From Ralstonia sp. A12 (GTDB lineage: Bacteria; Pseudomonadota; Gammaproteobacteria; Burkholderiales; Burkholderiaceae), in contig NZ_JSZO01000008.1 in the NCBI RefSeq assembly GCF_000801955.1, positions 186,001-250,000 of the forward strand: a stretch of DNA of 64,000 nt, written 5' to 3'. The position numbers and the translations under genes were made by a program. The notes under the pieces are model-generated. The model saw nothing but the letters and a program-made list of their open reading frames with translations. It made no database searches and was not told where the DNA came from. Of this stretch, positions 52,098-61,387 are shown in pieces. Position 1 is the stretch's first letter; every line of letters begins with the position of its first letter.

Positions 52098-53036
52098 ATG
52101 CACTTCGATTTCGCCGACTTACGATTGTTTTCACGTATCGCCGAGGAGCAGAACCTCTCTCGGGGCGCCCGGCGCGCGTTCCTATCACCGGCAGCAGCCA
52201 GCGCACGCCTGAAAGCATTGGAAGAACAACTCGGCACACGACTTTTCTACCGCGACAACAAGGGCCTCTCGCTCACGCCCGCCGGGGAAAAGCTACTGCG
52301 GCACGCCCGCGTGATCGAGCGCCAGTTCGAGCATGTTCGTAGTGATTTCGAAGAGTTCTCCAAGGACGAGGTCGGGCATATCCGCATCTTCGCCAACACC
52401 ACGGCGGTCACCGAATTCATGCCGGAGGTTCTGGCCACGTTCATGGCCGAGCGGCCCGCCGTGACGGTTGACCTACAAGAGCGACTGACTCGCGACATCA
52501 TCCGCGGCGTGCTGGATGGCAGCGCGGACCTTGGCATCATCTCGGGCCCAGTCCAATCCGACGGGCTTGAAGTGGTGCATTTCAGCACTGACAAGCTCGT
52601 GCTCTGTACACCGATCGGGCACCCTCTGGCCACAGCCGATCGCGGCGTCGGATTCGCCGACACGCTGGACTATCCGCATGTGGGCCTCCACGAAGGCAGC
52701 ACGCTACATGCGTTCCTCACAGAACTCGTGCGCGACCAGCGGCGCAAGCTGCAGATCCGTATTCAGGTCCGTAGCTTCGAGGCAATGTGCCGCATGATCG
52801 AAACCGGTGTGGGGATCGGTGTGGTGCCACTATCCGCTGCACTGCGGCACCGCAAGACCATGCAACTTGAGCTTGTCGAACTGGCCGACGCCTGGGCCGT
52901 CCGAGAGCGTGCGGTCATCGCGCGCGATCTCGAGGGGCTTCCTGGTTGTGCGCGTGCGCTGATCGATGAGTTGATCAAGGTGGCGCAGGCAGCCGGTGGC
53001 AGCGCTTCCATACCGTCGGACACCAGTTCGGATTGA
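52098..53036 (+). CDS. LysR family regulator, itaconate-type (RipR/ItcR-like) candidate
   Basis: 312 residues from ATG at 52098. The N-terminal helix-turn-helix (about 3-62, RRAFLSPAAASARLKALEEQL) and two-lobed inducer domain are complete. It is divergent from the CoA-transferase, as the LysR gene is in the P. aeruginosa itaconate cluster. The shared motif lies between them and before three other units, so this protein is the likely reader of the motif. Confidence 0.9.
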   Translation: MHFDFADLRLFSRIAEEQNLSRGARRAFLSPAAASARLKALEEQLGTRLFYRDNKGLSLTPAGEKLLRHARVIERQFEHVRSDFEEFSKDEVGHIRIFANTTAVTEFMPEVLATFMAERPAVTVDLQERLTRDIIRGVLDGSADLGIISGPVQSDGLEVVHFSTDKLVLCTPIGHPLATADRGVGFADTLDYPHVGLHEGSTLHAFLTELVRDQRRKLQIRIQVRSFEAMCRMIETGVGIGVVPLSAALRHRKTMQLELVELADAWAVRERAVIARDLEGLPGCARALIDELIKVAQAAGGSASIPSDTSSD

Positions 53037-53067
53037 CACTAGTCAGCGCTTCAATGAATGCGCAGCG

Positions 53068-53961
53068 TTAGTCCACGCCGTCCACCTGGCACAAAATGCG
53101 ATGGGCCAGGCGCAAGTGGGGTTGATCGATCATCCTGTCGCCCAGTCGAGCAACGCCAGACGCCCCACCACTTGAGAACGCCGCCACAACGCTGCGCGCC
53201 CACTTGACCTCCTCGTCCTGCGGCAGGAACGCGCGATTGATGGCCTCGATGTGGGAAGGATGTGCCGCCGCCTTGGCGGTGAAACCGTCGCGCTTCGCCT
53301 GAGCGGCTTCCTGCTCGATCTGCTCGGGCATGGACAGACTCGTACTGACAGCATCGATGGCTTCGATACCTGCCTGTGCCGCCGCCATCAGGCACATGGT
53401 TCGTGCCACGGAAAATGGTGCGGCGAGTTCGCGCCCTGTCTGTGACGAGAATGCCCCTAAATCTGCAGCCAGATCATCAACGCACCACATCAGAGCCCGC
53501 AAGCGCAACGACGCGTTTCTATAAGACGACAGGCCAAACACGCCTTCCGACGACTCTGTGGCCATCGCGATAATGCTTGTCTGCCACTCGCCGTTCAACA
53601 TGGCGCACTCGAAGGCGGCCAGAAAATCGCTGAGACGATGGACGTCTTCGACGTTCCTGCATTTCGGTAGAACAATAGCGTTCGGGCGGTAAGGCATCAC
53701 TGCCTTCAGGTCTTTCAGCAGGTGCCCGGAAGCCAGCCCATTCACACGTACCAGAAGCGCCGCGTGCATTGAGGTTCCGTGCGCGTCCAGGAACGTGGTG
53801 AGCTTGTGCCGGGCTTCGTCCTTTCCCCTTTCTGGCACCGAGTCCTCGAGATCGAATATCAGCCCGTCCGCCGGGGACTTCAGAGACGCGGCAAGCTTTC
53901 TCTCGCTGTCTGCAGGAACGAATAGCAGCGAGCGAAGGCGGGGTAGTGTGTCTGCGTACAT
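53068..53961 (-). CDS. Second HpcH/HpaI-family CoA lyase
   Basis: 297 residues from ATG at 53961; ATG at 53985 is possible. LRSLLFVPADSERKLAASLK, GLIFDLEDSVPERGKDEAR, IIAMATESSEGVFGL and AKAAAHPSHIEAINRAF are CitE-like. The IETA motif of the first lyase is replaced by ATESSEG, and the D-F-E region reads WCVDDLAADLGA, closer to the malyl/citramalyl lyase branch. It is a single-gene unit with copy 3 of the shared motif upstream. Why two lyases are present is not clear; a second CoA ester may be used. Confidence 0.88.
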   Translation of the reverse strand: MYADTLPRLRSLLFVPADSERKLAASLKSPADGLIFDLEDSVPERGKDEARHKLTTFLDAHGTSMHAALLVRVNGLASGHLLKDLKAVMPYRPNAIVLPKCRNVEDVHRLSDFLAAFECAMLNGEWQTSIIAMATESSEGVFGLSSYRNASLRLRALMWCVDDLAADLGAFSSQTGRELAAPFSVARTMCLMAAAQAGIEAIDAVSTSLSMPEQIEQEAAQAKRDGFTAKAAAHPSHIEAINRAFLPQDEEVKWARSVVAAFSSGGASGVARLGDRMIDQPHLRLAHRILCQVDGVD

Positions 53962-54024
53962 GTCGCTTGTCTCCGGAACTGTCAACGCGGGTCACCTAGT
54001 TTCGGGCGGTCACGCGTTCCGGTA

Positions 54025-54064
54025 AATCTCGAATTTCCGATATAGACATTCACCAGAGCCAAAT
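54025..54064 (-). promoter_or_regulatory. Shared 40-bp motif, copy 3 (second lyase)
   Basis: It begins AATCTCGAATTTCCGA and includes ACATTCA at the same place as CATTCA in copy 2, but the third half site is lost. It is 64 bp before ATG 53961, which supports that start. This is the weakest copy. Confidence 0.4.
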
Positions 54065-54129
54065 ACGCAGGAGGCTGCTCTGCTGTGGAAGAAGGTGCTT
54101 AAGGTGGCTTAGGAAGCCACCCAACCGTC

Positions 54130-55557
54130 TCACCTGTACTCCTCTGCCTTCCCTTGCTTGCCAATACGTAGCACGCTGAACAGGCTTGAGCATGCCGCAA
54201 TTGCCGTGGCCATCCACAGTACGCCATGCATGACGGCGTCGCCGTCGAGTCCCAGGCGCTGCGCAGGTATAGCCATTGTTGCCATCATGACAGCGACAAT
54301 GGCCGCCCCCAACGACTGCCCCAGCACCCGCGCGGTGGACAAGATGCCCGATGCTGCCCCGCTCAGCGACTTGGGCACGCTACTCAGCATCTCCCGGTTA
54401 TTGGGTGCCTGAAACAGCCCGAAGCCAAGACCGCAGAGGGCGAGCCTCCACAAAATGTCGTGGATGGCCGGCTGCGCACCGAGGAGCGCGGTGGCTGCCA
54501 ATCCGATGGCGAAGATCGCTGTGCCGATGCTCGATACGACAGTGCCGTCGAATCTATCAGCCAGCCGCCCCGCCAGCGGCGCGGCAAACACCACCGTGAG
54601 CGGCCACGGTGTAAACAGCAGTGCCGATGCAATCGCACTGCGCCCATACGTCGCCTGAAACAAGAACGGCAGCGCGACAAACGCAAGCCCTTGCGCCGTG
54701 AACGATGCCAGCGAAGTCACGGCTGCCAACGAGAAGCGACTAGACGCGAAGATGGCCAATGGCAGTAAGGGTGCGGATGCCGCCCGCTGCGACCGGTAGA
54801 ACAGCACCCCCGTCAGCAAACTGACCGCAGCCAGCAAACCGACAACCTGACTGGGCCAGCGCCCCGCTTGGTCGACTGCCGTAACGAGTGCAACCAGTGC
54901 GATGGTCGAAAGCACTGCGCCCCTTGCGTCGAACCCGCCGCCAGTTTCGTGATCGGGCGGCAGGTTGCGCCAAGCCAAGCCGATCGCCAACATGCCAAGG
55001 GGCAGATTGACAAGGAAGAGCCAGGGCCAGCCCAGCCCGGTCACGATCACACCACCCACCGTCGGCCCGGCTACCGTACCTACCGCCACCACGAGTGCAT
55101 TGATACCGAGAATCGACCCAAGTAGATGCGCGGGGTAGATCCGCCGATACATACCAATACCGATGCTCACAATCGCGGCATAACAGAGGCCCTGTGCGGC
55201 ACGAAACGCTACGAGCCACGCTAGCGACCCGGACATGGCGCAACCCAAGGACGTAACGGTGAACACAGCCAGCCCCGCTACATAGACCCTCTTGCGGCCG
55301 ACTACGCCGCCAAAAGCGGCGAAGCTCATCATGGTTGCCGCGCCGGCAATATGGTACGCATTGGCCACCCAGATCACGGCCGACACCGACACCTCCAGAT
55401 CGCGGGCGATGGTCGGCAGCGCCACGTTGACGATGGATGCATCCAGCGCCCCCATGAACACCCCCGCTAGGATCGCAAGCGCAGCGAACACCCGCTGGGG
55501 GACGGGAAGACCATCGAGGGTTGCATCATGGGTCAGAGCGTTGGGCATCGCTGGCAC
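54130..55557 (-). CDS. MFS exporter, DHA2 (EmrB/QacA-like)
   Basis: 475 residues with 14 expected helices. LAGVFMGALDASIVNVALPTI at the first helix is the DHA2 signature (motif D1 with the buried Asp), and GIGMYRRIYP and GPTVGGVIVTGLGW (motif C-like) follow. It would export a compound with proton antiport. Its start codon abuts the hydrolase stop, so it is the last gene of the five-gene leftward operon. Confidence 0.9.
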   Translation of the reverse strand: MPAMPNALTHDATLDGLPVPQRVFAALAILAGVFMGALDASIVNVALPTIARDLEVSVSAVIWVANAYHIAGAATMMSFAAFGGVVGRKRVYVAGLAVFTVTSLGCAMSGSLAWLVAFRAAQGLCYAAIVSIGIGMYRRIYPAHLLGSILGINALVVAVGTVAGPTVGGVIVTGLGWPWLFLVNLPLGMLAIGLAWRNLPPDHETGGGFDARGAVLSTIALVALVTAVDQAGRWPSQVVGLLAAVSLLTGVLFYRSQRAASAPLLPLAIFASSRFSLAAVTSLASFTAQGLAFVALPFLFQATYGRSAIASALLFTPWPLTVVFAAPLAGRLADRFDGTVVSSIGTAIFAIGLAATALLGAQPAIHDILWRLALCGLGFGLFQAPNNREMLSSVPKSLSGAASGILSTARVLGQSLGAAIVAVMMATMAIPAQRLGLDGDAVMHGVLWMATAIAACSSLFSVLRIGKQGKAEEYR

Positions 55558-56211
55558 TCAGATGCCCGCCGGGGCGGCGCGCTTCATGTGGGCGTAGTCC
55601 GTCACCAAGCGGCCAAGAACGCCAAGCTTGCCCGTGAAGAAATGATTGGCGCCCGGCACCACGACCACCGGCAGCCCCTGCGGCCGCGCCCAGTCGAATA
55701 CGGCAGTAGGCGACACGCGCTCATCCTGCTCGCCATGAATCACCAGCGTGTCGGCGGGAACGGGCGGCGTTTCGTAGGTGCGCTGGCCGTCGACCGTGCC
55801 CCAAGGCGTGCCAGCCAGTATCAGGCCATCCTGCGTGACGCTTTCGCGCGTCAAGGCAGCCGCGGCGTGTGCCATGACGAAAGCGCCGAAGGAAAACCCC
55901 GCCAACAGGAGTTGGCCCGCGTACGCCTGCCGGCAGTACCGAATGACTTCAAGCAGGTCTCCAACCTCGCCTAGCCCGCCATCGTGCACACCTTCTGACC
56001 GGCCGACGCCCCGAAAGTTGGGGCGCACCACCACGTAGCCGCAGGCGAGCAGCGCTTTGGCCATCTGATGCGGCACCTTGTGGCTGGCAGACCCGCCCTG
56101 CAACGGGTGCGGGTGGGCCACCACAGCAACACCCAGTGGGGTGTACGCCGGGACATCGATCAATACTTCAATGTTTCCTGCCAACCCCGCCAGCAAGGTG
56201 GTTTCAGTCAT
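55558..56211 (-). CDS. Alpha/beta hydrolase
   Basis: 217 residues. AHPHPLQGGSASHKVP (oxyanion region), NFRGVGRSEG, the nucleophile GFSFGAFV, the acid in HGEQDERVSP and the final His in PGANHFFTGKLG form a complete Ser-Asp-His set. It resembles small dienelactone-hydrolase-like or YdeN/COG2945 hydrolases. Substrate unknown. It sits between the aldehyde dehydrogenase and the exporter. Confidence 0.88.
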   Translation of the reverse strand: MTETTLLAGLAGNIEVLIDVPAYTPLGVAVVAHPHPLQGGSASHKVPHQMAKALLACGYVVVRPNFRGVGRSEGVHDGGLGEVGDLLEVIRYCRQAYAGQLLLAGFSFGAFVMAHAAAALTRESVTQDGLILAGTPWGTVDGQRTYETPPVPADTLVIHGEQDERVSPTAVFDWARPQGLPVVVVPGANHFFTGKLGVLGRLVTDYAHMKRAAPAGI

Positions 56212-56242
56212 GGATTGAGCTCCGATGCTTGCGCACCGTAGC

Positions 56243-57712
56243 TTATCGGATCGTGAACGGATTGCCTGTCGCCGCGCCGATGTTCACCCACACGCTCTTC
56301 GTTTGCAGATAACTCTGGATAGCGACCATGCCGTTTTCGCGCCCGAGACCCGAATCCTTGTAGCCGCCGAACGGCGACATGAAGCTCACGGCTCGATACG
56401 TGTTCACCCAGACGGTGCCCGCCTCGATGCGCTGAGGCACGCGGAATGCGCGGCCAATGTCGGATGTCCACACGCCAGCACCAAGTCCATAGCAACTGTC
56501 GTTGGCTATCGCAACAGCTTCATCCTCGTCTTTGAATCGCAGAATGGACAGCACGGGGCCGAACACCTCTTCCTGTGCAATGCGCATCTTGGGCGTGACG
56601 CCGGTGAAGATCGTCGGCTCGACAAACCATTTTCCGCTTTCCGGTGCAGGACGGCCACCGCAGACGAGTTGTGCGCCCTCTCCCTGCGCGATGCCGATGT
56701 AGGAAAGCACCTTCTCATACTGCGCGGGCGTGGTGATGGGGCCCACCTGCGTGTCGGGCTGCGTCGGATCGCCGCGCTTGGCGGTCTTCGCGAGCGCCAA
56801 CAAGCGCTCGATGAAGGCGTCATGAATCTCGTCCTGCAGCAGCAGCCGCGATCCCGCAATGCAGGTTTGTCCAGTGGCAGCGAAGATGCCTGACACCGCG
56901 CCGTTGACAGCATCATCCAGATTGGCATCGCTGAAGACGATGTTCGGCGACTTGCCGCCGAGCTCAAGGCTGACGTGCTTGAACTGCGCCGCGCACTGCT
57001 GATTGATGATGCGGCCTGTGGCATCCGATCCGGTGAACGTGACCTTTTTAACCTTGGGGTGGGTCACAAGTGCAGAGCCGATGTCTGCTCCAAAGCCCGT
57101 TACCACGTTGAAGACGCCCGGCGGAAAGCCGGCCTCTTCGAACAGTTTGGCAAGCTCCAACGTCGATGCCGACGTGAACTCGGAAGGCTTGGCCACAACC
57201 GTGCACCCGGCTGCCAACGCTGGCGCGATCTTCCAAGCCAACAGCATCAACGGCGAGTTCCATGGCGTGATGGCCGCGACCACACCGAGCGGCTCCGCGC
57301 GGGTGTAATTGAAGTAGCCCTTCTTGTCGAGCGGGATGACGGCGCCTTCAATCTTGTCCGCCAGGCCGCCGAAGTAGTAGAACCACTGCGGCAGGTAGTT
57401 TACTTGCGCGCGCATTTCGGCCAGCAGCTTGCCGTTGTCACGCACTTCGGTTTGTGCGAGGCGTTCGGCATCGCGCGTGATCAGGTCGCCCAGCTTCCGC
57501 AGGAGCGCGCCGCGCTGCGTGCAGGTCAACTCCGCCCACGGACCCGAGCGGAACGCGCGGTCCGCAGCCTCCACAGCGCGTTCGACATCTGCAGGCGTGG
57601 CGCGGGCAACCATCGCCCAGGGCTCGCCCGTGTATGGGTTGTGCGTTTCAAACCAGCGCCCATCGCTCGCGGGAGCGTGGGCGCCATCGATGAGCATTGG
57701 GTACTGCTGCAT
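56243..57712 (-). CDS. NAD(P)+-dependent aldehyde dehydrogenase
   Basis: 489 residues from ATG at 57712; TTG at 57727 is the longer option. TPWNSP with N152, SLELGGKSPN with E250 and GQTCIAG with catalytic C284 are intact, plus the closing GYKDSGLGRENG. Next to a 2-oxoacid decarboxylase it probably oxidises the aldehyde produced, giving an acid or a CoA-independent product. NAD versus NADP preference is not evident. Confidence 0.94.
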   Translation of the reverse strand: MQQYPMLIDGAHAPASDGRWFETHNPYTGEPWAMVARATPADVERAVEAADRAFRSGPWAELTCTQRGALLRKLGDLITRDAERLAQTEVRDNGKLLAEMRAQVNYLPQWFYYFGGLADKIEGAVIPLDKKGYFNYTRAEPLGVVAAITPWNSPLMLLAWKIAPALAAGCTVVAKPSEFTSASTLELAKLFEEAGFPPGVFNVVTGFGADIGSALVTHPKVKKVTFTGSDATGRIINQQCAAQFKHVSLELGGKSPNIVFSDANLDDAVNGAVSGIFAATGQTCIAGSRLLLQDEIHDAFIERLLALAKTAKRGDPTQPDTQVGPITTPAQYEKVLSYIGIAQGEGAQLVCGGRPAPESGKWFVEPTIFTGVTPKMRIAQEEVFGPVLSILRFKDEDEAVAIANDSCYGLGAGVWTSDIGRAFRVPQRIEAGTVWVNTYRAVSFMSPFGGYKDSGLGRENGMVAIQSYLQTKSVWVNIGAATGNPFTIR

Positions 57713-57743
57713 GGCGGCGCGGTCCAAAAAAACGATGAACGAA

Positions 57744-58340
57744 TTACAGCGGGGCGAAGCCCAGGTGTTGACGGAAACGGTTCTTCACGAACACGCCATC
57801 GCGCGGCGGCAGTGCACGCTGGCATTCCTCTGACGAGATGTACACCTGCGCGAGCGTCATCCCTTGGCGACGCTTGATGACTTCTACCAGTTCACCGACC
57901 TGCTCTGCGGATGAAATCTCCAGCGTGTTGGGCACGCCGAATGCCTTGGCAGCCGCAGCCAGGTTCGCACCCAGGCTCGTGTGGCTCTGCTGCATGCCGG
58001 TCTCGCCAAAGTGGCCGTTGTCCAGCACGACAACGGCCAGGTTGTCCGGACGCTGAGCAGCCGCGGTGGCGATGCTGCCCACGCCCATCAGTTGCTCGCC
58101 ATCGCCGGTGATAGCGATGACCTGTTTGTCCGGCTGGGCAACTGCCAAGCCCAGAGCCACCGAAGTCGATCCGCCCATAGCGCCCCACAGGTAGAAATTG
58201 CTGGGGCGGTCGCCAGCGGCAAACACGTCGTAGGACGGTGAGCCGAGACCAGTCACAACCAGGGCATCGGGAAACTGCTTGAGCAGCGCCGCCACGAAGG
58301 CCCGGCGGTCGATCGTACGTTGTTGAGTCGAGGTCGTCAT
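57744..58340 (-). CDS. ThDP-dependent 2-oxoacid decarboxylase, beta (cofactor) subunit
   Basis: 198 residues from ATG at 58340. The ThDP motif starts at GDGEQLMGVG (about 79-88) and ends in LDNGHFGETG (about 106-115). The protein corresponds to the C-terminal domain of ThDP enzymes and resembles ComE, the sulfopyruvate decarboxylase beta subunit, and phosphonopyruvate decarboxylase. It pairs with the upstream gene, which supplies the N-terminal domain. Substrate not known. Confidence 0.88.
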   Translation of the reverse strand: MTTSTQQRTIDRRAFVAALLKQFPDALVVTGLGSPSYDVFAAGDRPSNFYLWGAMGGSTSVALGLAVAQPDKQVIAITGDGEQLMGVGSIATAAAQRPDNLAVVVLDNGHFGETGMQQSHTSLGANLAAAAKAFGVPNTLEISSAEQVGELVEVIKRRQGMTLAQVYISSEECQRALPPRDGVFVKNRFRQHLGFAPL

Positions 58341-58345
58341 GATGT

Positions 58346-58879
58346 TCAGCGAATCCACTTTTTACGGCCAATGAGACTTTGGGAGAGCAGCACAGCCACG
58401 CGCTGGCCTGCATCGAATGCGGATACCAAGCCCGCATCAATGATCTCCGCTGCGTCTTCCGGTCGGTCAACGCGATAGACGGTGATACCCATCAGTTCGA
58501 GCGCGCGCTGCGTTGCGAGCCCCATGGGGGCTTGCCACGGGTTGAACTCGGCGTACTCACCGCGCATGGTCACGATGGTCATGAACGGAAAGCGGCAGCT
58601 ATCCAGCAGCGAGAACATGTTCACGCAATTGCCCACCCCACTGCTCTGCATCAGCAGCACAGCGCGCTGACCGCCGAGCCATGCGCCGCTCACAACGCCT
58701 ACGCCCTCCTCCTCGGTCGTCAGGACGATGTCTCGAATGTCAGGGTCGGCGATCGCACGCTTGATGACATGGGAATGCCCGGCGTCGGGCACATAGGCAA
58801 CTTGCTCGACGTCGCGCTGCTTCAGTACCTGGAAGATGTCTTCATGCCAGGTCAGATGATCAGATGTGGGGTGATTCAT
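58346..58879 (-). CDS. ThDP-dependent 2-oxoacid decarboxylase, alpha subunit
   Basis: 177 residues equal to the N-terminal (Pyr) domain of ThDP enzymes. The activating glutamate lies in LTTEEEGVGVVSGAWLGGQR, and MQSSGVGNCVNMFSLLD follows as in ComD-type sulfopyruvate decarboxylases. First gene of the five-gene operon, divergent from the LysR gene at 59004. Only 5 bp separate it from the beta subunit start. Confidence 0.88.
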   Translation of the reverse strand: MNHPTSDHLTWHEDIFQVLKQRDVEQVAYVPDAGHSHVIKRAIADPDIRDIVLTTEEEGVGVVSGAWLGGQRAVLLMQSSGVGNCVNMFSLLDSCRFPFMTIVTMRGEYAEFNPWQAPMGLATQRALELMGITVYRVDRPEDAAEIIDAGLVSAFDAGQRVAVLLSQSLIGRKKWIR

Positions 58880-58953
58880 GGCGGTTCAGTGGGTTGATGG
58901 AACTGCGGAATGAATCATAGAATTGACTGGCAAGCTTTCTGAAATACAATTAT

Positions 58954-58989
58954 TTGATGGCTCAATCACCGCTTGCGATAAGCCATCAA
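58954..58989. promoter_or_regulatory. Inverted repeat between decarboxylase operon and LysR gene
   Basis: TTGATGGCT (58954-58962) pairs perfectly with AGCCATCAA (58981-58989). It ends 14 bp before the LysR start codon, a good position for an autoregulatory site or a leader hairpin. Confidence 0.5.
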
Positions 58990-59003
58990 GAGGCTCACCC
59001 AGC

Positions 59004-59933
59004 ATGGACATCAGGCAATTACGCGCGCTTCTGGCCGTAGCGGAAACGGGCAGCGCCACCAAGGCTGCAGAGATGTTGCGCATCGTCCAGCCTGCGGTAT
59101 CACGGCACATCCGGTTGCTGGAGGAGGAGTTCGGCGTCGAGTTGTTCGGCCGCGAGCGGCACGGCATGGTGCTGACCGAGGCCGGCAAGACACTGGCGGA
59201 ATATGGGCGGCGTGCGCTGCAGGAACTCGATCGCGCGCGAGCCGAAATCAAGCCGTCGAGCGGCGCGATCACCGGCACCGCGTCGCTAGGCTTGTTACCG
59301 AGCACATGCGAGCTGCTGGCGCCAGAACTGGTGGCTGCGATCAAGAACAAGCATCCGGCGTTGGTCGTGCGTCTCACTGCCGGCTATGCCGGCAACCTAG
59401 TGCAATGGTTGGAGGCGGGCGATGTGGACGTTGCATTGCTCTACGATGTGAAATCCAGTGCGGGCCTGCACCTGGAGCCGTTGTTGGATGAACGCCTCTA
59501 TCTGGTTGGCCCGCCGGGCAGCGTGGCGCTGGACGACGTGCATGATGTCGCAGCGCTGCAAAACCTGCCGCTGATCCTGCCAAACGCGCCACATGGCCTG
59601 CGAACGGTCGTGGAACACGCCTGTGCCGTGGCCGGTATTACGCCAACGGTCGCGGTCGAGACCAACTCGCTAAATCTGCAGAAATCCCTCGTAGCCGCTG
59701 GCTTTGGCTATACCGTCCTACCCACATCCGCCGTGTCAGAGGAAATCGCCAGCGGCGCGCTCGCTGCGGCCCCGCTGGATTCGCCGGACCTTTCGCGCCG
59801 CATCGTCTTGGCAAAACTCATGACGCGACGGGTGTCGCCAGCGGCCAACGTCGCCTCGTTGGAGCTTGTGGCGCTTGCGCGGCGACTCGTACTGAGCGGC
59901 GCTTGGCCGGGCGCGAGCTGGGTCGGTACGTAG
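59004..59933 (+). CDS. LysR family regulator of the decarboxylase operon
   Basis: 309 residues from ATG at 59004. MDIRQLRALLAVAETGSATKAAEML and IVQPAVSRHIRLLEEEFGVELF form the helix-turn-helix; the two-lobed domain follows, in the style of nac/cbl-like LysR proteins. It is divergent from the five-gene operon at 58879 and is probably its activator. Confidence 0.9.
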   Translation: MDIRQLRALLAVAETGSATKAAEMLRIVQPAVSRHIRLLEEEFGVELFGRERHGMVLTEAGKTLAEYGRRALQELDRARAEIKPSSGAITGTASLGLLPSTCELLAPELVAAIKNKHPALVVRLTAGYAGNLVQWLEAGDVDVALLYDVKSSAGLHLEPLLDERLYLVGPPGSVALDDVHDVAALQNLPLILPNAPHGLRTVVEHACAVAGITPTVAVETNSLNLQKSLVAAGFGYTVLPTSAVSEEIASGALAAAPLDSPDLSRRIVLAKLMTRRVSPAANVASLELVALARRLVLSGAWPGASWVGT

Positions 59934-59970
59934 CCCGTCGCGCCGGAAAAGCTGTTCGCTCGACCGTCGG

Positions 59971-61329
59971 TCAAAACAGCCTGAAACGGGTATTCCGCTC
60001 AACCTCGCCCGATCCATCCAGATAACCATGCTTGCCCAGATCAGGCAGCGCCACAGAGGCAAGAAACCCGACTGCGGCAAGGACCGCGACATACACGAAA
60101 AAGTACCACTCGATGTGAGCGGAACGCAACGCTAGTGCAACGTACTCCGCGGTGCCGCCAAACGCGGCGTTGGCCAAGGCATAGGGCAAGCCGACGCCCA
60201 GCGCGCGCACCGAGGACGGAAACAGATCGGCCTTCACTAGGCCGGCAATCGGCGTGTAGAAGCACGAGATGAGCAGGCCCCCTGTGACCAAGGCAAACGC
60301 TGCGTAAGGGTTAGAGACCGACTTGAGCGCAAACAGGATGGGTGCGACCAACACGGATGCCAGCCCTGTAAACAGCAGCATGTGCGCTCGAATGCCAAGA
60401 CGATCCGCCAGCATGCCGAACAGTGGTTGGCAGAGCATGAAACAGACCAGTGACGCGGTCATCACCACGCTGACGGTCTCGGCGCTCATGCCTGTCGACA
60501 CCACCAGAAACTTCTGCATGTAGGTTGTGAACGTGTAGAAGTACAGAGAACCACCGCCGGTAAACGCGAGTACCAGCAGAACTGCCCTCTTGTGCTTGAG
60601 CAAACCGCGGATGGAGCCCGCCTCCTTGCTTTTCATGCCGGTTCTGGAGGCTGTCTCGATCATGGAACGCCGCAGATAGACCACGACCACCGAACTGATG
60701 GCCCCCATGAAGAAGGGGATACGCCAGCCCCACGCCTTCAACTCCGCGATACTCAGTGTGTGCTGCAGCGTCACGACAGTCAGCAACGCCAGCAGTTGGC
60801 CAGCAATGATCGTGAAGTATTGGAATGAGCCGAAAAAGCCGCGGTTTCCCCGTGAGGAGGCTTCGCTCAAGTAGGTCGCGCCAGCTCCATACTCCGCGCC
60901 AACCGACAACCCTTGGATGAGACGCGCCACCACCAGCAAGATCGGCGCAAGCATGCCAATGGACTGATACGTCGGCAGCACCGCGATCATCATCGACCCG
61001 CCGCACATCATGAAGACGGCAATGATCATCGATATCTTGCGGCCGCGCGTGTCGGCAATCCAGCCGAACAGCCAGCCGCCTAGCGGCCGCATGAAGAAGC
61101 CCGCAGCGAACACGCCCGCGGTCGAAAGCAGCTGGCTCAGTTGATCACCGCTTGGAAAAAACGCAGACGCGAAGTAGATCGCGGTGTAGGCGTAGACGAA
61201 GAAGTCGAACCATTCCACCAAATTGCCGGAGCATGCTCCGATGATTCCGCGAACACGTTGGGATCTTTGGGCGGCGGCTGGGCGAGCAGACGCGCCATCG
61301 GCGGTAACGCCGATGTCTTCATGCAACAT
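59971..61329 (-). CDS. MHS family permease, itaconate/dicarboxylate import candidate
   Basis: 452 residues from ATG at 61329. [31 protein letters not shown] and RLIQGLSVGAEYGAGATYLSE are the KgtP-type MHS motifs, and it is close to the protein at 12275. Copy 4 of the shared motif lies 59 bp before its start, so it should be in the same regulon as the CoA-transferase, hydratase and lyases; this makes it the likely importer of the substrate of that pathway. Confidence 0.9.
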   Translation of the reverse strand: MLHEDIGVTADGASARPAAAQRSQRVRGIIGACSGNLVEWFDFFVYAYTAIYFASAFFPSGDQLSQLLSTAGVFAAGFFMRPLGGWLFGWIADTRGRKISMIIAVFMMCGGSMMIAVLPTYQSIGMLAPILLVVARLIQGLSVGAEYGAGATYLSEASSRGNRGFFGSFQYFTIIAGQLLALLTVVTLQHTLSIAELKAWGWRIPFFMGAISSVVVVYLRRSMIETASRTGMKSKEAGSIRGLLKHKRAVLLVLAFTGGGSLYFYTFTTYMQKFLVVSTGMSAETVSVVMTASLVCFMLCQPLFGMLADRLGIRAHMLLFTGLASVLVAPILFALKSVSNPYAAFALVTGGLLISCFYTPIAGLVKADLFPSSVRALGVGLPYALANAAFGGTAEYVALALRSAHIEWYFFVYVAVLAAVGFLASVALPDLGKHGYLDGSGEVERNTRFRLF

Positions 61330-61387
61330 CACTGTCTCCTGGTCTTTTTTAGTAGGTACCAGTCTCGGGCTATCGCCCTGGCCGGAC

